A DNA stretch of 64,000 nt from positions 62,001-126,000 of the forward strand of contig CANLVG010000005.1 in NCBI GenBank assembly GCA_947494565.1. The letters are read 5' to 3'. The notes beneath the pieces are model-generated. The model searched no databases, had not been told where the DNA came from, and worked only from the letters and a program-made list of their open reading frames with translations. This document shows positions 55,305 to 64,000 of the stretch, piece by piece (within the stretch, counting starts at the first letter, position 1; each line of letters begins with the position of its first letter). Both the position numbers and the translations under genes were made by a program. Origin of the DNA: an uncultured Flavobacteriaceae bacterium. GTDB lineage: Bacteria; Bacteroidota; Bacteroidia; Flavobacteriales; Flavobacteriaceae.

Positions 55305-56258
55305 ATGAGAGGTACGGTTTATAAATCGACGGGAAGTTGGTATACTATTAAGGCTGCGGATGGAGAGTTCTATGAATGTCGCATTAAGGGAAAGTTTCGA
55401 ATAAAAGGTATTAAGAGTACAAATCCCATAGCCGTAGGTGACATAGTGGAGTTTGCTATAGAAGAGGGAGGTGACGAGACTGTAGGTATTATTTCGGCAA
55501 TTGAAGAACGAAGAAATTACGTCATCAGAAAATCGGTCAATCTTTCCAAACAGACCCATATTATCGCTTCGAATCTAGACCAGGTCTTTTTGCTCGTTAC
55601 GCTCAACAACCCCAAAACATATCCGATATTTATCGATCGTTTTTTGGCGACGGCAGAGGCCTACGATATTCCTGTTACCCTGCTCTTCAATAAAATTGAC
55701 ACCTATAATTTAGAAGAACTCGCCGAGGTAAAATACCTTGCGGAGCTTTATAGGAATATAGGGTACACCTGTATTGGAATTTCAGCAAAAACGGGAAATA
55801 ATGTGGACAAGGTAAAAGAATTGATGGTCGACAAGATCAGTATGTTCGCAGGCAATTCAGGCGCCGGTAAATCTACCCTGATCAATACTATTGAACCAAC
55901 TCTGGACATAAAAACAGCAAGGATCTCCGAACAGCACTTACAAGGACAACATACCACGACTTTCGCAGAAATGTACGACTTGGGTTTTGGGGGGAGTATT
56001 ATCGATACTCCGGGTATCAAAGGGTTTGGGGTTGTAGATATGGACAAACAGGAAATCGGGGATTACTTTCCTGAGTTCTTCGCTTTGAAAAGTGAGTGTA
56101 AATTCAATAATTGCATTCATTTAGATGAGCCGCACTGTGCGGTAAAAGAGGCGTTGGATCAAGAAAAGGTGTCATGGAGCCGTTACAAGAGCTATGTTCA
56201 GATAGTGACGGGAGAAGAGGAGAACTATCGTACGGATCTTTTTGGCGAGAAAAAATGA
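55305..56258 (+). CDS. rsgA: Ribosome small-subunit biogenesis GTPase
   Basis: A circularly permuted GTPase that helps late assembly of the 30S subunit. The 317 aa protein has an N-terminal OB fold, G4 (LLFNKID) before G1 (GNSGAGKST) and G3 (DTPGIKGFG), as expected from the permutation. A C-terminal zinc site follows (C-x-F-N-N-C-x-H...C around CKFNNCIHLDEPHC). Its stop overlaps the start of dtd (ATGA). Confidence 0.95.
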   Translation: MRGTVYKSTGSWYTIKAADGEFYECRIKGKFRIKGIKSTNPIAVGDIVEFAIEEGGDETVGIISAIEERRNYVIRKSVNLSKQTHIIASNLDQVFLLVTLNNPKTYPIFIDRFLATAEAYDIPVTLLFNKIDTYNLEELAEVKYLAELYRNIGYTCIGISAKTGNNVDKVKELMVDKISMFAGNSGAGKSTLINTIEPTLDIKTARISEQHLQGQHTTTFAEMYDLGFGGSIIDTPGIKGFGVVDMDKQEIGDYFPEFFALKSECKFNNCIHLDEPHCAVKEALDQEKVSWSRYKSYVQIVTGEEENYRTDLFGEKK

Positions 56259-56707
56259 GAGCGGTCATTCAAAGGGTTTCCAAAGCAAGTGTTACGATTG
56301 ACGGAGAACTGTTTTCGGAAATCCATGGGGGTCTTCTTGTGCTCTTGGGAATAGTTGATTCCGATACCCGAGAGGATATCGAATGGCTATCCCGAAAAAT
56401 AAGTAATCTGCGTATTTTCAATGATGAGGAGGGGGTCATGAACCGGTCGTTGATCGATGCCCAAGGAGAAGCGTTGGTCGTGAGTCAATTTACCCTGCAC
56501 GCCGCGACCAAAAAAGGCAACAGGCCTTCTTACATCAAAGCTGCTAAACCCCATATCGCCATCCCCCTTTACCAAGATTTTATTGCGCAAATGGAAGGTG
56601 AATTGAACAAAAAAGTCAAAACGGGTGTTTTTGGAGCAGATATGAAGGTCGCTCTGTTGAATGACGGTCCCGTCACAATTATCATAGATACCAAAAATCG
56701 AGAATAA
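56255..56707 (+). CDS. dtd: D-aminoacyl-tRNA deacylase
   Basis: Frees tRNAs mischarged with D-amino acids or glycine. The 150 aa protein begins MRAVIQRVSKASVTIDGE and has the two cross-subunit motifs SQFTLHA and, near the end, NDGPVTIIID (GP-type motif). The start at 56255 overlaps the rsgA stop codon; an upstream in-frame ATG lies inside rsgA and is rejected. It completes a two-gene translation-quality operon. Confidence 0.95.
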   Translation: MRAVIQRVSKASVTIDGELFSEIHGGLLVLLGIVDSDTREDIEWLSRKISNLRIFNDEEGVMNRSLIDAQGEALVVSQFTLHAATKKGNRPSYIKAAKPHIAIPLYQDFIAQMEGELNKKVKTGVFGADMKVALLNDGPVTIIIDTKNRE

Positions 56708-56798
56708 TAGGGTTTCGTCTATAAATTTCAAAAGTTTTGTAAGAAATTAAGTTGCTTTGCGTTATGTGATTACCACCAAACCAAACCAAACCAAATCA

Positions 56799-58703
56799 AT
56801 GCGCTTACCAGTTTTTCTGTGTTTTCTATTTTTCTCCATACTTTCCTTGGCCCAATATCAAGCCTTAGCACTTGATGAGACCTTGACAAAGAATGCCAAT
56901 GCTGTGCTTCGTCTTGATCAAATGGAGATCGAGATTCACTCAAAGAAGGAAATGGTGGTCAAGAACAAGCAAGTGATAACCGTCTTGAACAGACTTGGAA
57001 ATAGACATGCAAGAACTGCTTTGGGGTATGACAGCTCAAAAAAAATCAAGGCAATAGAAATTATTATCTATGACAAACTTGGCAACCAGATAGAGAAAAT
57101 AAAGAAAAAAGACTTTACCGATGTAAGTGCGGTGGATGGCTTCTCACTTTATCTTGATTATAGACAGCTCTATTATGACTATACTCCCATTAGTTACCCT
57201 TATACCTTAGAGTTCAACTATGAATATATTACCCCCGATACCGGTAGTATACCCTCGTGGTACTTTTTGGGTGGGTTCATGAAAAGTGTGGAAAAAAGTC
57301 GATACTCCATTTACTATGCAAATTCGGCTTTAAAACCGATCATACACGAGAAGAATCTCGAATCAATTCGCTTCGAAAAGAAAGAAACGGGCAGTAGTAT
57401 TGTGTATACCGCCGAGAATATCGGAGCCATCAAACAAGAAAGATTAAGTCCCACTTTTGGTAAAATCGCGCCTAGGCTGATGACCAAAATCAATAATTTT
57501 CATTACAAAGGATATGATGGTACCATCGAGAGTTGGAGCGCCATGGGAACTTGGATTGATGAAAAATTGCTGGCCGGTCGTGATGAACTGAACGAGGCGA
57601 CCATACTGGAAGTGAAAGACCTGACTTCGGGTATCGAGGATGATTTGGAAAAGGCCAAGAAAATCTACAAGTACGTTCAAGATAATACCCGTTATATCAG
57701 TGTTCAAATCGGTATTGGAGGCTTACAGCCCATTAGTGCCATAGAGGTAGATCGCGTAAAGTACGGTGACTGTAAAGGCCTTTCGAATTACACTAAAGCT
57801 TTGTTGAAAGCCGTTGGTGTCGATTCTTATTACGCTGTGGTACAGGCCGGTGCCGACAAGGTTGATTTCGAGGAGGATTTTGCTGATTTGGCACAGGGAA
57901 ATCATGTGATTTTGACGATTCCTCACAAGGGCACGTATTATTGGATAGACTGCACCTCACAAGTGCTGCCATTCGGATATATAGGTAGCTTTACCGATGA
58001 TAGAAAGGTCTTGATCGTAAAGCCTGAGGGTGGCGAATTGGTCAGAACAACCTCTTATGTTGATGACGATAACTACCAACATATTGGTGCGTCTTACGTC
58101 ATTGATAGCGAAGGAGGTATTGCCGGCAATGCTACTATCAAGACCAAAGGAGTGCGCTATTATCAGCATTTTAGATTGAATCAAGACCCTAAGGAAGATG
58201 TTATTAAACACTATAAAAATCAATGGAACAATATCAACAACCTTAAGGTATCCGAATATAGCTTGAATGATGATAAGGCAGAAGTGACATTTAGTGAGAC
58301 GGTTTCTTTGAACGCAACGAACTATGCCTCATTAAGTGGTAATCGCATTCTCTTTACGGTGAATGCCTTCAACAATAATGACTTTGTCCCTGATAGGTAT
58401 CGAAATAGAAAACTGCCCTTTGAGATCCAACGCGGCTTTTTAGATACCGATGAGTTCACTATAGAGCTTCCAAAAGAGTATAGCATTGAGGCGATGCCCA
58501 AAGAACGACAAATCGAAACCGAGTTCGGTTCGTATGAAGTAGCTTATACCTATGTTCCTGAAAACAATACGGTGAAGTATTCCCGTAGTCTCCTTGTTAA
58601 GAAGGGGTATTATCCTAAAGAGAAGTATAGTGACTATCGCGATTTCAGAAAGGAAACAGCGCGTTTAGATGACGCGCAAATCGTTTTGGTCAAGAACCAA
58701 TAA
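56799..58703 (+). CDS. DUF3857 / transglutaminase-like exported protein, catalytic residues intact
   Basis: A 634 aa protein with a signal peptide (MRLPVFLCFLFFSILSLAQ), an N-terminal DUF3857 domain (beta-rich, to about residue 250), a transglutaminase core and a C-terminal beta domain. The catalytic Cys325 is in YGDCKGL, with His in GNHVIL and Asp in WIDCTS, so an active cysteine enzyme is plausible. The periplasmic substrate is unknown. The start was chosen at the signal peptide ATG. It stands 29 bp before a paralogue that has lost these residues. Confidence 0.85.
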   Translation: MRLPVFLCFLFFSILSLAQYQALALDETLTKNANAVLRLDQMEIEIHSKKEMVVKNKQVITVLNRLGNRHARTALGYDSSKKIKAIEIIIYDKLGNQIEKIKKKDFTDVSAVDGFSLYLDYRQLYYDYTPISYPYTLEFNYEYITPDTGSIPSWYFLGGFMKSVEKSRYSIYYANSALKPIIHEKNLESIRFEKKETGSSIVYTAENIGAIKQERLSPTFGKIAPRLMTKINNFHYKGYDGTIESWSAMGTWIDEKLLAGRDELNEATILEVKDLTSGIEDDLEKAKKIYKYVQDNTRYISVQIGIGGLQPISAIEVDRVKYGDCKGLSNYTKALLKAVGVDSYYAVVQAGADKVDFEEDFADLAQGNHVILTIPHKGTYYWIDCTSQVLPFGYIGSFTDDRKVLIVKPEGGELVRTTSYVDDDNYQHIGASYVIDSEGGIAGNATIKTKGVRYYQHFRLNQDPKEDVIKHYKNQWNNINNLKVSEYSLNDDKAEVTFSETVSLNATNYASLSGNRILFTVNAFNNNDFVPDRYRNRKLPFEIQRGFLDTDEFTIELPKEYSIEAMPKERQIETEFGSYEVAYTYVPENNTVKYSRSLLVKKGYYPKEKYSDYRDFRKETARLDDAQIVLVKNQ

Positions 58704-58732
58704 ACCAACCATACAAATTAAGAAGAACTACC

Positions 58733-60784
58733 ATGATTAGACTTAAAATTACCGTATTTTGCCTTGTTTTTTCCGCAACTTCCTTTGTTTTAGGCCAAGA
58801 TTTCAAGTTTGGAAAAGTTTCAAAAGAAGAGCTAACCGAGAACGTATATCCACAAGACTCCTCTGCCGTGGCCTCGGTATTGTACCGTCATCAAAGCGTG
58901 CGATTCTCATATACTCAAGGTGTTGGTTTTAAGCTGCTTACCGATGTGCATGAACGTGTGAAGATATATAGTAAAGATGGGTTTGATTATGCGACCGTAT
59001 CCCAATTGCTATATAAAAACGGAAGTGATGCGGAATCCATCTCAGGGTTAAAAGCCTATACCTATAACCTTGAAAATGGGAAGATAGAAAAGAGTAAGAT
59101 GGAGAAGTCAGCGGTATTCAAAACTTCCCGGAGCAAATACCGAAACGAGGAGAAATTTACATTGCCCAATGTAAAAGAAGGTAGCGTTCTTGAATACCAC
59201 TATCAAATCACATCACCGTTCTATTCCTCCGTAGATGAAATCGACTTGCAGTATGACATACCGATTAAAAAACTGGAAATAGCCGTAGAGATTCCCGAGT
59301 ATTTTGTTTTCAAACCGTTAATGAAAGGATACCTTCCAATTTCGCCCAAACTTGGTACAAAAGCGGGTAGAATAAATTACACTTCAAAGAACCGCTCTAA
59401 TCGCTACTCGGCCGCAACCAATTTTGATGCGCAAACAATTGAATATAAAATCAATACAACTCATTATGATATAGCGAATGTTCCAGCATTGAAGGAAGAG
59501 CCCTATGTCAATGATATGGACAATTATAGAAGCGCCGTCAAGTATGAATTGCAGTACATTCAGTTTCCACAGGAAGCACGTGAAAGCTATTCGACAACTT
59601 GGGAAGATGTCATCAAAAAAATATATGAAAGTGACAGTTTTGGAGGTCAATTGAAATCAGGTCGATATTTCCAGGAAGACCTTGAAAAGTTGATGGCGGC
59701 CACCACAACCGAATCAGAACTGATTGCCGCGATCTTTTTGCATGTACAGGGGCGAATGAATTGGAATAGCATCTATGGATACGGGGTAGATAAAGGGGTA
59801 AAGACAGCCTACAAAGAACGGTCGGGTAATATTGCCGATATCAATCTTATTCTTACCTCGATGTTACAAGAAGCCGGCCTGAATGCGAATCCGGTATTGG
59901 TCAGCACCAGAGACCACGGAGTACCAATGTTTCCCACTCGCGAAGGGTTCAATTATGTAGTTACGGCAGTAGAACTTGAAGGAGGAACGGTCTTACTCGA
60001 TGCAACGAACAAATACACCAAGCCCAATTTACTACCGACCCGAGCACTGAACTGGTTTGGCAAGATGATCAAAAAAGATGGTACCGCTAAGACATTGAAC
60101 CTTATTCCAAAGAAAGTTTCAAGAGAAAGCACAAACGTAAGCGTAGTCCTGAAGGCAAATGGTGATATTGAAGGTAAAGCGCGCAAGTCCTATACCGATT
60201 ATGATAGTTATGCTTTCAGAAATAGATATGCAGCTGCCGACGAAGAGGATTATTTGGAGAAGTTGGAGAACAGGAATAACGGAATGGAAATTTCTGATTA
60301 CGCCATCAAGAACAAGAAGACAGTTGGTAAACCGGTGATGGAAAGTTTTACCTTCAATTTGGAAAGTCAGGCCAACATTATAGGTGATAAGATGTATTTT
60401 TCACCTATGTTCTATATGGCCATGACCGAAAACCCCTTTAAACTTGAAGACAGAAACTATCCCATAGATTTTACTTATCCATGGCAAGAAAAGTTCGTCA
60501 TGAATATCAAACTCCCAGAGGGCTATCAATTGACTTCCAAACCGGAGAACATGAATATGGCACTTGTCAATAAAATGGGTAGCTTCAAGTATCAAATAGT
60601 CGAAAACGGAAGTGGCCTTCAAGTCATGGTCGATTTGAAAATAAATGAAGCGGTGATATCGGCAAACTACTATGCCGACCTGAAAGAATTGTTTAAAAAT
60701 GTCGTGGAAAAACAAACAGAAAAACTAGTTTTATCTAAAACTTCATCGGATGGAACTGCAGACAGCTCAGGCAAAAGTAGATAA
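58733..60784 (+). CDS. DUF3857 / transglutaminase-like exported protein, catalytic residues lost
   Basis: A 683 aa relative of the preceding gene product with the same order: signal peptide ending LGQ, DUF3857 domain, transglutaminase-like core, C-terminal beta domain. At the catalytic position GNIADI has Ile367 instead of Cys, and FNYVVTAV has Tyr in place of the triad His; Asp remains in LLDATN. It is therefore probably not an enzyme and may bind the substrate or assist its partner. The 3' end overlaps the MazG-like gene by 35 bp. Confidence 0.85.
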   Translation: MIRLKITVFCLVFSATSFVLGQDFKFGKVSKEELTENVYPQDSSAVASVLYRHQSVRFSYTQGVGFKLLTDVHERVKIYSKDGFDYATVSQLLYKNGSDAESISGLKAYTYNLENGKIEKSKMEKSAVFKTSRSKYRNEEKFTLPNVKEGSVLEYHYQITSPFYSSVDEIDLQYDIPIKKLEIAVEIPEYFVFKPLMKGYLPISPKLGTKAGRINYTSKNRSNRYSAATNFDAQTIEYKINTTHYDIANVPALKEEPYVNDMDNYRSAVKYELQYIQFPQEARESYSTTWEDVIKKIYESDSFGGQLKSGRYFQEDLEKLMAATTTESELIAAIFLHVQGRMNWNSIYGYGVDKGVKTAYKERSGNIADINLILTSMLQEAGLNANPVLVSTRDHGVPMFPTREGFNYVVTAVELEGGTVLLDATNKYTKPNLLPTRALNWFGKMIKKDGTAKTLNLIPKKVSRESTNVSVVLKANGDIEGKARKSYTDYDSYAFRNRYAAADEEDYLEKLENRNNGMEISDYAIKNKKTVGKPVMESFTFNLESQANIIGDKMYFSPMFYMAMTENPFKLEDRNYPIDFTYPWQEKFVMNIKLPEGYQLTSKPENMNMALVNKMGSFKYQIVENGSGLQVMVDLKINEAVISANYYADLKELFKNVVEKQTEKLVLSKTSSDGTADSSGKSR

Positions 60785-61076
60785 ATGGATCAAGGAACAC
60801 GGGGTACGCTATTTTAACGAACTCACTAATATGGCCCAACTCACGGAAGAGGTAGGTGAGGTAGCCCGTATTATTGCCAGACGTTACGGTGAGCAGAGCG
60901 AAAAGGAATCGGATAAATCAAAAGATCTTGGTGAAGAATTGGCCGATGTACTCTTTGTAGTACTTTGTTTGGCGAACCAAACGGGCGTTGATTTACAACG
61001 GGCTTTTGATGAGAAACTAGACCTCAAGACCAAGAGAGATCACGATCGCCACCACAATAATCAAAAGCTTAAATAG
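60750..61076 (+). CDS. MazG-like nucleotide pyrophosphohydrolase
   Basis: A 108 aa all-alpha NTP pyrophosphohydrolase that hydrolyses nucleoside triphosphates, perhaps damaged ones, to monophosphate and PPi. The metal motif is E-E-V-G-E...E-E-L-A-D (LTEEVGEVARI and LGEELADVLFV), typical of the MazG family. ATG 60750 lies inside the 3' end of the DUF3857 gene. It precedes aroA, but transcription of aroA may restart from a promoter near 61080. Confidence 0.88.
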   Translation: MELQTAQAKVDKWIKEHGVRYFNELTNMAQLTEEVGEVARIIARRYGEQSEKESDKSKDLGEELADVLFVVLCLANQTGVDLQRAFDEKLDLKTKRDHDRHHNNQKLK

Positions 61077-61079
61077 TAG

Positions 61080-61087
61080 TATCTTTG
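61080..61087 (+). promoter_or_regulatory. -7 box of aroA
   Basis: TATCTTTG is a perfect TAnnTTTG match that would start transcription near 61093. This argues against the TTG at 61085 and for the one at 61112 as the aroA start codon. No clear TTG -33 element is seen. Confidence 0.5.
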
Positions 61088-61111
61088 GGGCTCGTTTTAA
61101 AACACCGAACC

Positions 61112-62341
61112 TTGAAATTAAAACTAGCTTCACCTGATAGCACCTTATTCTCCTCGAGTATACAGATTACTGGCTCTAAGAGTGAAACGAATAGATGCCT
61201 CTTACTTCAGGCACTTTATCCAAATATTTCCATAGAGAATGTATCGAATTCCGATGACGCCCAAGTCATGCAAAAGGGATTGCAAGTCTCGACTGGTACG
61301 GTCGATATTCACCATGCAGGTACCGCCATGCGTTTTCTGACTAGCTTTTTTGCTTCAAGTGAGGGGAAAGAAGTTACCCTGACCGGATCAAAGCGTATGA
61401 CGGAACGCCCCATCAAAGTGCTGGTAGAGGCCTTGCGCCAATTGGGGGCCGACATCGTTTACGAACAAAATGAAGGGTACCCGCCTTTGAAAATCAAAGG
61501 CAAGAAGTTGACGGAGCGTAGTGTTAGTTTGCCGGCGGATATAAGCAGTCAGTATATATCTTCATTACTCTTAACTGCCCCAAGTCTTCAGAATGGGCTT
61601 GAATTGGAATTGGTAGGTAAGATTACTTCGGTACCTTACATTAAAATGACCTTAGCCCTGCTCGAACAGATCGGGGTAGTGAGTACGTTCGACGGCAACC
61701 GTATTTCGGTAGCACCCCGGACAATTGTCAATGACGCAAACCTAGTGGTGGAATCGGACTGGAGCTCCGCTTCATACTTTTATAGTATCGTAGCACTTTG
61801 TGAAATAGGAACACGAATTACTCTTTCTGCATATAAAAAGGATAGTCTTCAGGGTGACAGTATCCTTTCCAAAATATATACGGATTTCGGTGTGCACACA
61901 GTTTTCGATCAGCATAAGATTACCCTGATAAAGGCTGAAGACCCGAAGTTGAACACTGTTGGGTATGATCTGTCAAATGCTCCCGACACGGCACAAACCA
62001 TTGCCGTAACTTGTTTTGGGTTGGGGATGGGCTGTGAACTGACCGGCCTACATACGCTCAAGATAAAGGAGACGGATCGTCTAGAAGCGTTGTTTGTCGA
62101 GTTAACGAAATTAGGAGCTCCCATTTCGGTTACTGAAAAAGCGCTGACTTTGAAACCCTCGAATACCATAGAGTCCGATGTGGCCATCGATACGTATAAT
62201 GACCATCGTATGGCAATGGCTTTTGCTCCGCTCGCACTCAAAACCAATTTGATAATCAATGATGCAGAGGTCGTTTCAAAGTCTTACCCTGACTTTTGGA
62301 ACGATTTAAGGACCTTGCGATTTCAAGTCTCCGAATTATAA
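61112..62341 (+). CDS. aroA: 3-phosphoshikimate 1-carboxyvinyltransferase (EPSP synthase)
   Basis: Adds enolpyruvate from PEP to shikimate-3-phosphate. The 409 aa protein has ITGSKSETNR near the N-terminus (substrate/PEP binding), HAGTAMRFLTSFFA, and the KETDRL and DHRMAMAFAP motifs near the end. No ATG lies near the N-terminus. I chose TTG at 61112, which gives an N-terminus similar in length to relatives and lies downstream of a perfect -7 box; the TTG at 61085 would add nine residues (about 418 aa). The sequence is the flavobacterial class, not the E. coli type. Confidence 0.9.
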   Translation: MKLKLASPDSTLFSSSIQITGSKSETNRCLLLQALYPNISIENVSNSDDAQVMQKGLQVSTGTVDIHHAGTAMRFLTSFFASSEGKEVTLTGSKRMTERPIKVLVEALRQLGADIVYEQNEGYPPLKIKGKKLTERSVSLPADISSQYISSLLLTAPSLQNGLELELVGKITSVPYIKMTLALLEQIGVVSTFDGNRISVAPRTIVNDANLVVESDWSSASYFYSIVALCEIGTRITLSAYKKDSLQGDSILSKIYTDFGVHTVFDQHKITLIKAEDPKLNTVGYDLSNAPDTAQTIAVTCFGLGMGCELTGLHTLKIKETDRLEALFVELTKLGAPISVTEKALTLKPSNTIESDVAIDTYNDHRMAMAFAPLALKTNLIINDAEVVSKSYPDFWNDLRTLRFQVSEL

Positions 62342-62353
62342 TTCCCCTTTTAC

Positions 62354-62385
62354 TTGACATCCCCTATCCGCAGGTTGTATATTTG
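62354..62385 (+). promoter_or_regulatory. Promoter of queA
   Basis: TTG (62354-62356, in CTTGACAT) and TATATTTG (62378-62385) are spaced by 21 bp and give the best promoter match in the window. Transcription would start near 62391, with the ATG at 62429. Confidence 0.75.
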
Positions 62386-62428
62386 CAGCCGCTAAAAAAT
62401 AGTAATCCAAAGCAACTAATTCCTCTAT

Positions 62429-63478
62429 ATGAAACTATCGCATTTCAATTTTGAGCTTCCAGAGAATTTACTCGCCGAATATCCAGCGGAAAACAGAGAT
62501 GAGTCCAAGCTAATGGTCATCCATCGTGAAACGGGAAAGATTGAGCATAAGATGTTCAAAGATTTGATTGACTACTTTGATGAAGATGATATCATGGTCA
62601 TCAACAATACAAAGGTCTTTCCAGCGAGATTATACGGAAATAAAGAGAAAACTGGAGCGCGAATCGAAGTGTTTTTACTTCGTGAATTGAATGAAGAACA
62701 ACGTCTTTGGGATGTTTTGGTCGACCCGGCACGTAAGATAAGAATCGGTAATAAACTCTATTTCGGTGATGATGAAACCTTGGTTGCCGAAGTTATCGAT
62801 AACACGACCTCAAGAGGAAGAACTTTGCGATTTCTCTACGATGGTTCGTATCTCGATTTCAGAAGAAAACTGAGGGATTTAGGTCAAACCCCTTTGCCAA
62901 AATACATCAAGAGAGATGTGGAACCGGAAGATGAAGATCGATATCAGACCATTTATGCCAAGCATGAAGGAGCGGTAGCCGCACCTACGGCCGGACTCCA
63001 TTTCTCAAAGCATCTTTTAAAACGTTTGGAAATCAAAGGAGTGAATTTCGCTGAACTCACCTTACACGTAGGCTTAGGTACTTTTAACCCGGTTGAGGTA
63101 GAAGACCTTTCGAAGCACAAGATGGATAGTGAGGAATTGATTATCGATGAAAGGGCTACTGAAATTGTAAATTCTGCCAAAATCAAAAAAAGAAAAATAT
63201 GTGCCGTAGGTACTACGGCCATGCGTGGTTTGGAAAGCGCGGTTTCTTCGCAGCGCACACTGAACACCTTTGATGGATGGACGAATAAATTCATTTTCCC
63301 TCCTTATGAGTTCAGTATTGCGAATGCTATGATTACGAACTTTCATTTGCCAAAATCGACCTTACTGATGATGGTCTCCGCATTTGTGGGGCATGACCTG
63401 ATGAAAAAAGCATACAAAGAAGCTATTTTAGAACAGTATAAGTTCTATTCGTACGGCGATGCGATGCTGATTATATAG
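62429..63478 (+). CDS. queA: S-adenosylmethionine:tRNA ribosyltransferase-isomerase
   Basis: Makes epoxyqueuosine in tRNA by moving the ribosyl part of SAM. The 349 aa protein has [20 protein letters not shown] at the N-terminus, [39 protein letters not shown] and the C-terminal [15 protein letters not shown]. It uses SAM, so it draws on the same pool as the methionine genes, but no operon link is visible. Confidence 0.96.
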   Translation: MKLSHFNFELPENLLAEYPAENRDESKLMVIHRETGKIEHKMFKDLIDYFDEDDIMVINNTKVFPARLYGNKEKTGARIEVFLLRELNEEQRLWDVLVDPARKIRIGNKLYFGDDETLVAEVIDNTTSRGRTLRFLYDGSYLDFRRKLRDLGQTPLPKYIKRDVEPEDEDRYQTIYAKHEGAVAAPTAGLHFSKHLLKRLEIKGVNFAELTLHVGLGTFNPVEVEDLSKHKMDSEELIIDERATEIVNSAKIKKRKICAVGTTAMRGLESAVSSQRTLNTFDGWTNKFIFPPYEFSIANAMITNFHLPKSTLLMMVSAFVGHDLMKKAYKEAILEQYKFYSYGDAMLII

Positions 63479-63496
63479 AACATATTTGTTTTTCCA

Positions 63497-63567
63497 TTAC
63501 GGTAGAACTGGTATACCGTAAGTTATAAATCCCTCTTTAAGTTCAATACAAGCATAAGGAGGGATTT
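63497..63567 (+). other. Two hairpins between queA and rlmN
   Basis: TTACGGTA (63497-63504) pairs with TACCGTAA (63514-63521), and AAATCCCTC (63527-63535) with GAGGGATTT (63559-63567) across a 23-nt loop. Neither is followed by a long T run. They may end queA transcripts weakly or form an rlmN leader. Confidence 0.4.
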
Positions 63568-63581
63568 CTTATACAACCTTC

Positions 63582-64000
63582 GTGAGCACAAAAAAAGACA
63601 TTCGGGCCCTGACCAAAGAACAACTGCGCGATTTCTTTGTTGCTAATGGCGACAAGGCTTTTCGAGGCAATCAGGTGTATGAATGGCTTTGGCAAAAATC
63701 GGCGCACTCCTTTGATGTGATGACCAATCTTTCAAAAGAGACCCGTGAAATGTTGGTACATAATTTCGTCATCAATCACATCAAGGTCGATGTCATGCAA
63801 CGAAGTAGTGATGGTACGATCAAGAATGCTGTACGCTTGCACGATGACTTGGTCGTAGAATCCGTGTTGATTCCGACAAGTACGCGAACAACGGCCTGTG
63901 TATCAAGCCAAGTAGGTTGCAGCTTAGATTGTAGGTTTTGTGCCACCGCACGACTGAAGCGAATGCGAAACCTAAACCCGGATGAAATTTATGACCAGGT
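63582..64000 (+). CDS. rlmN: 23S rRNA/tRNA adenine C2 methyltransferase, N-terminal part
   Basis: The gene runs off the right edge; 139 complete codons are visible from GTG 63582. RlmN is a radical-SAM enzyme that methylates A2503 of 23S rRNA and A37 of some tRNAs. The N-terminal domain (ALTKEQLRDFF, QVYEWLWQK, LSKETREML) is followed by ACVSSQVGCSLDCRFCATA with the CxxxCxxC cluster motif. GTG is used as start since no ATG is near; it follows the two leader hairpins. Confidence 0.93.
   Translation, partial: MSTKKDIRALTKEQLRDFFVANGDKAFRGNQVYEWLWQKSAHSFDVMTNLSKETREMLVHNFVINHIKVDVMQRSSDGTIKNAVRLHDDLVVESVLIPTSTRTTACVSSQVGCSLDCRFCATARLKRMRNLNPDEIYDQ

Noticed and set aside
1-64000. tRNA, rRNA or transposase genes
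   Set aside because: Intergenic stretches were read on both strands and none showed cloverleaf-like or transposase-like sequence.

Overview
The window is chromosomal DNA from a member of the Flavobacteriia (Bacteroidota). Several things point there: promoters fit the Bacteroidota TTG / TAnnTTTG pattern, start codons lack Shine-Dalgarno sequences, and the gene families are typical of the group (DUF5686, DUF2723, DUF3857, head-GIN, a HEPN-tailed sulfite reductase, a split MetH, a MetX-aspartokinase-homoserine dehydrogenase fusion, and DAHP synthase fused to chorismate mutase). No tRNA, rRNA, CRISPR array, insertion sequence or prophage was recognised.

Layout. 1-8.7 kb: end of a DUF5686 outer-membrane protein, soluble and membrane pyrophosphatases, TonB, an App1-type phosphatase, a deoxynucleoside kinase, and metK behind a SAM-II riboswitch. 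8.8-17.9 kb: a secreted S15/CocE hydrolase, DUF2200, then the methionine-branch genes metY (behind a SAM-I riboswitch), the metX-thrA fusion and a metZ-like gene, with repeats on both sides of the fusion. 17.9-22.5 kb: leftward genes for secreted proteins, an amidohydrolase and a Rieske oxygenase, ending at a divergent TetR gene with a palindromic operator. 22.5-28.4 kb: an Rrf2 regulator and a sulfite-assimilation operon (cysH, sir, cobA, cysG N-part, ferredoxin-NADP reductase-like). 28.4-33.5 kb: SAM-I riboswitch, split metH, metF. 33.5-36.8 kb: an AT-rich leftward two-gene cassette of unknown function. 36.8-42 kb: lipid A deacylase-like protein, GIN lipoprotein, serine hydrolase, and an AT-rich three-gene patch around an HTH regulator. 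42-50 kb: amidohydrolase lipoprotein, membrane-anchored LuxR protein, DUF2723 glycosyltransferase, M20 peptidase flanked by a small gene and its nonsense-mutated paralogue. 50-54.5 kb: an aromatic amino acid operon (pheA, aminotransferase, tyrA, DAHP synthase/chorismate mutase) behind a Phe/Tyr-rich leader peptide and attenuator. 54.5-64 kb: rsgA, dtd, two DUF3857 proteins, a MazG-like gene, aroA, queA and the start of rlmN.

The genes form a nearly complete route. Sulfite is reduced to sulfide (Sir with siroheme from CobA and the CysG-like protein). Aspartate goes to O-acetylhomoserine (fusion protein), sulfide is added (MetY/MetZ), homocysteine is methylated (MetH + MetF), and SAM is made by MetK. 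SAM feeds back through two unrelated riboswitch classes. The aromatic pathway is represented by DAHP synthase, AroA, chorismate mutase, PheA and TyrA.

The most notable observations are the attenuator before pheA, the use of SAM-II and SAM-I in one pathway, paired operators before cysH, the absence of cysDN from the sulfur operon, and the AT-rich two-gene cassette at 33.5-36.8 kb as the best candidate for an undescribed system.
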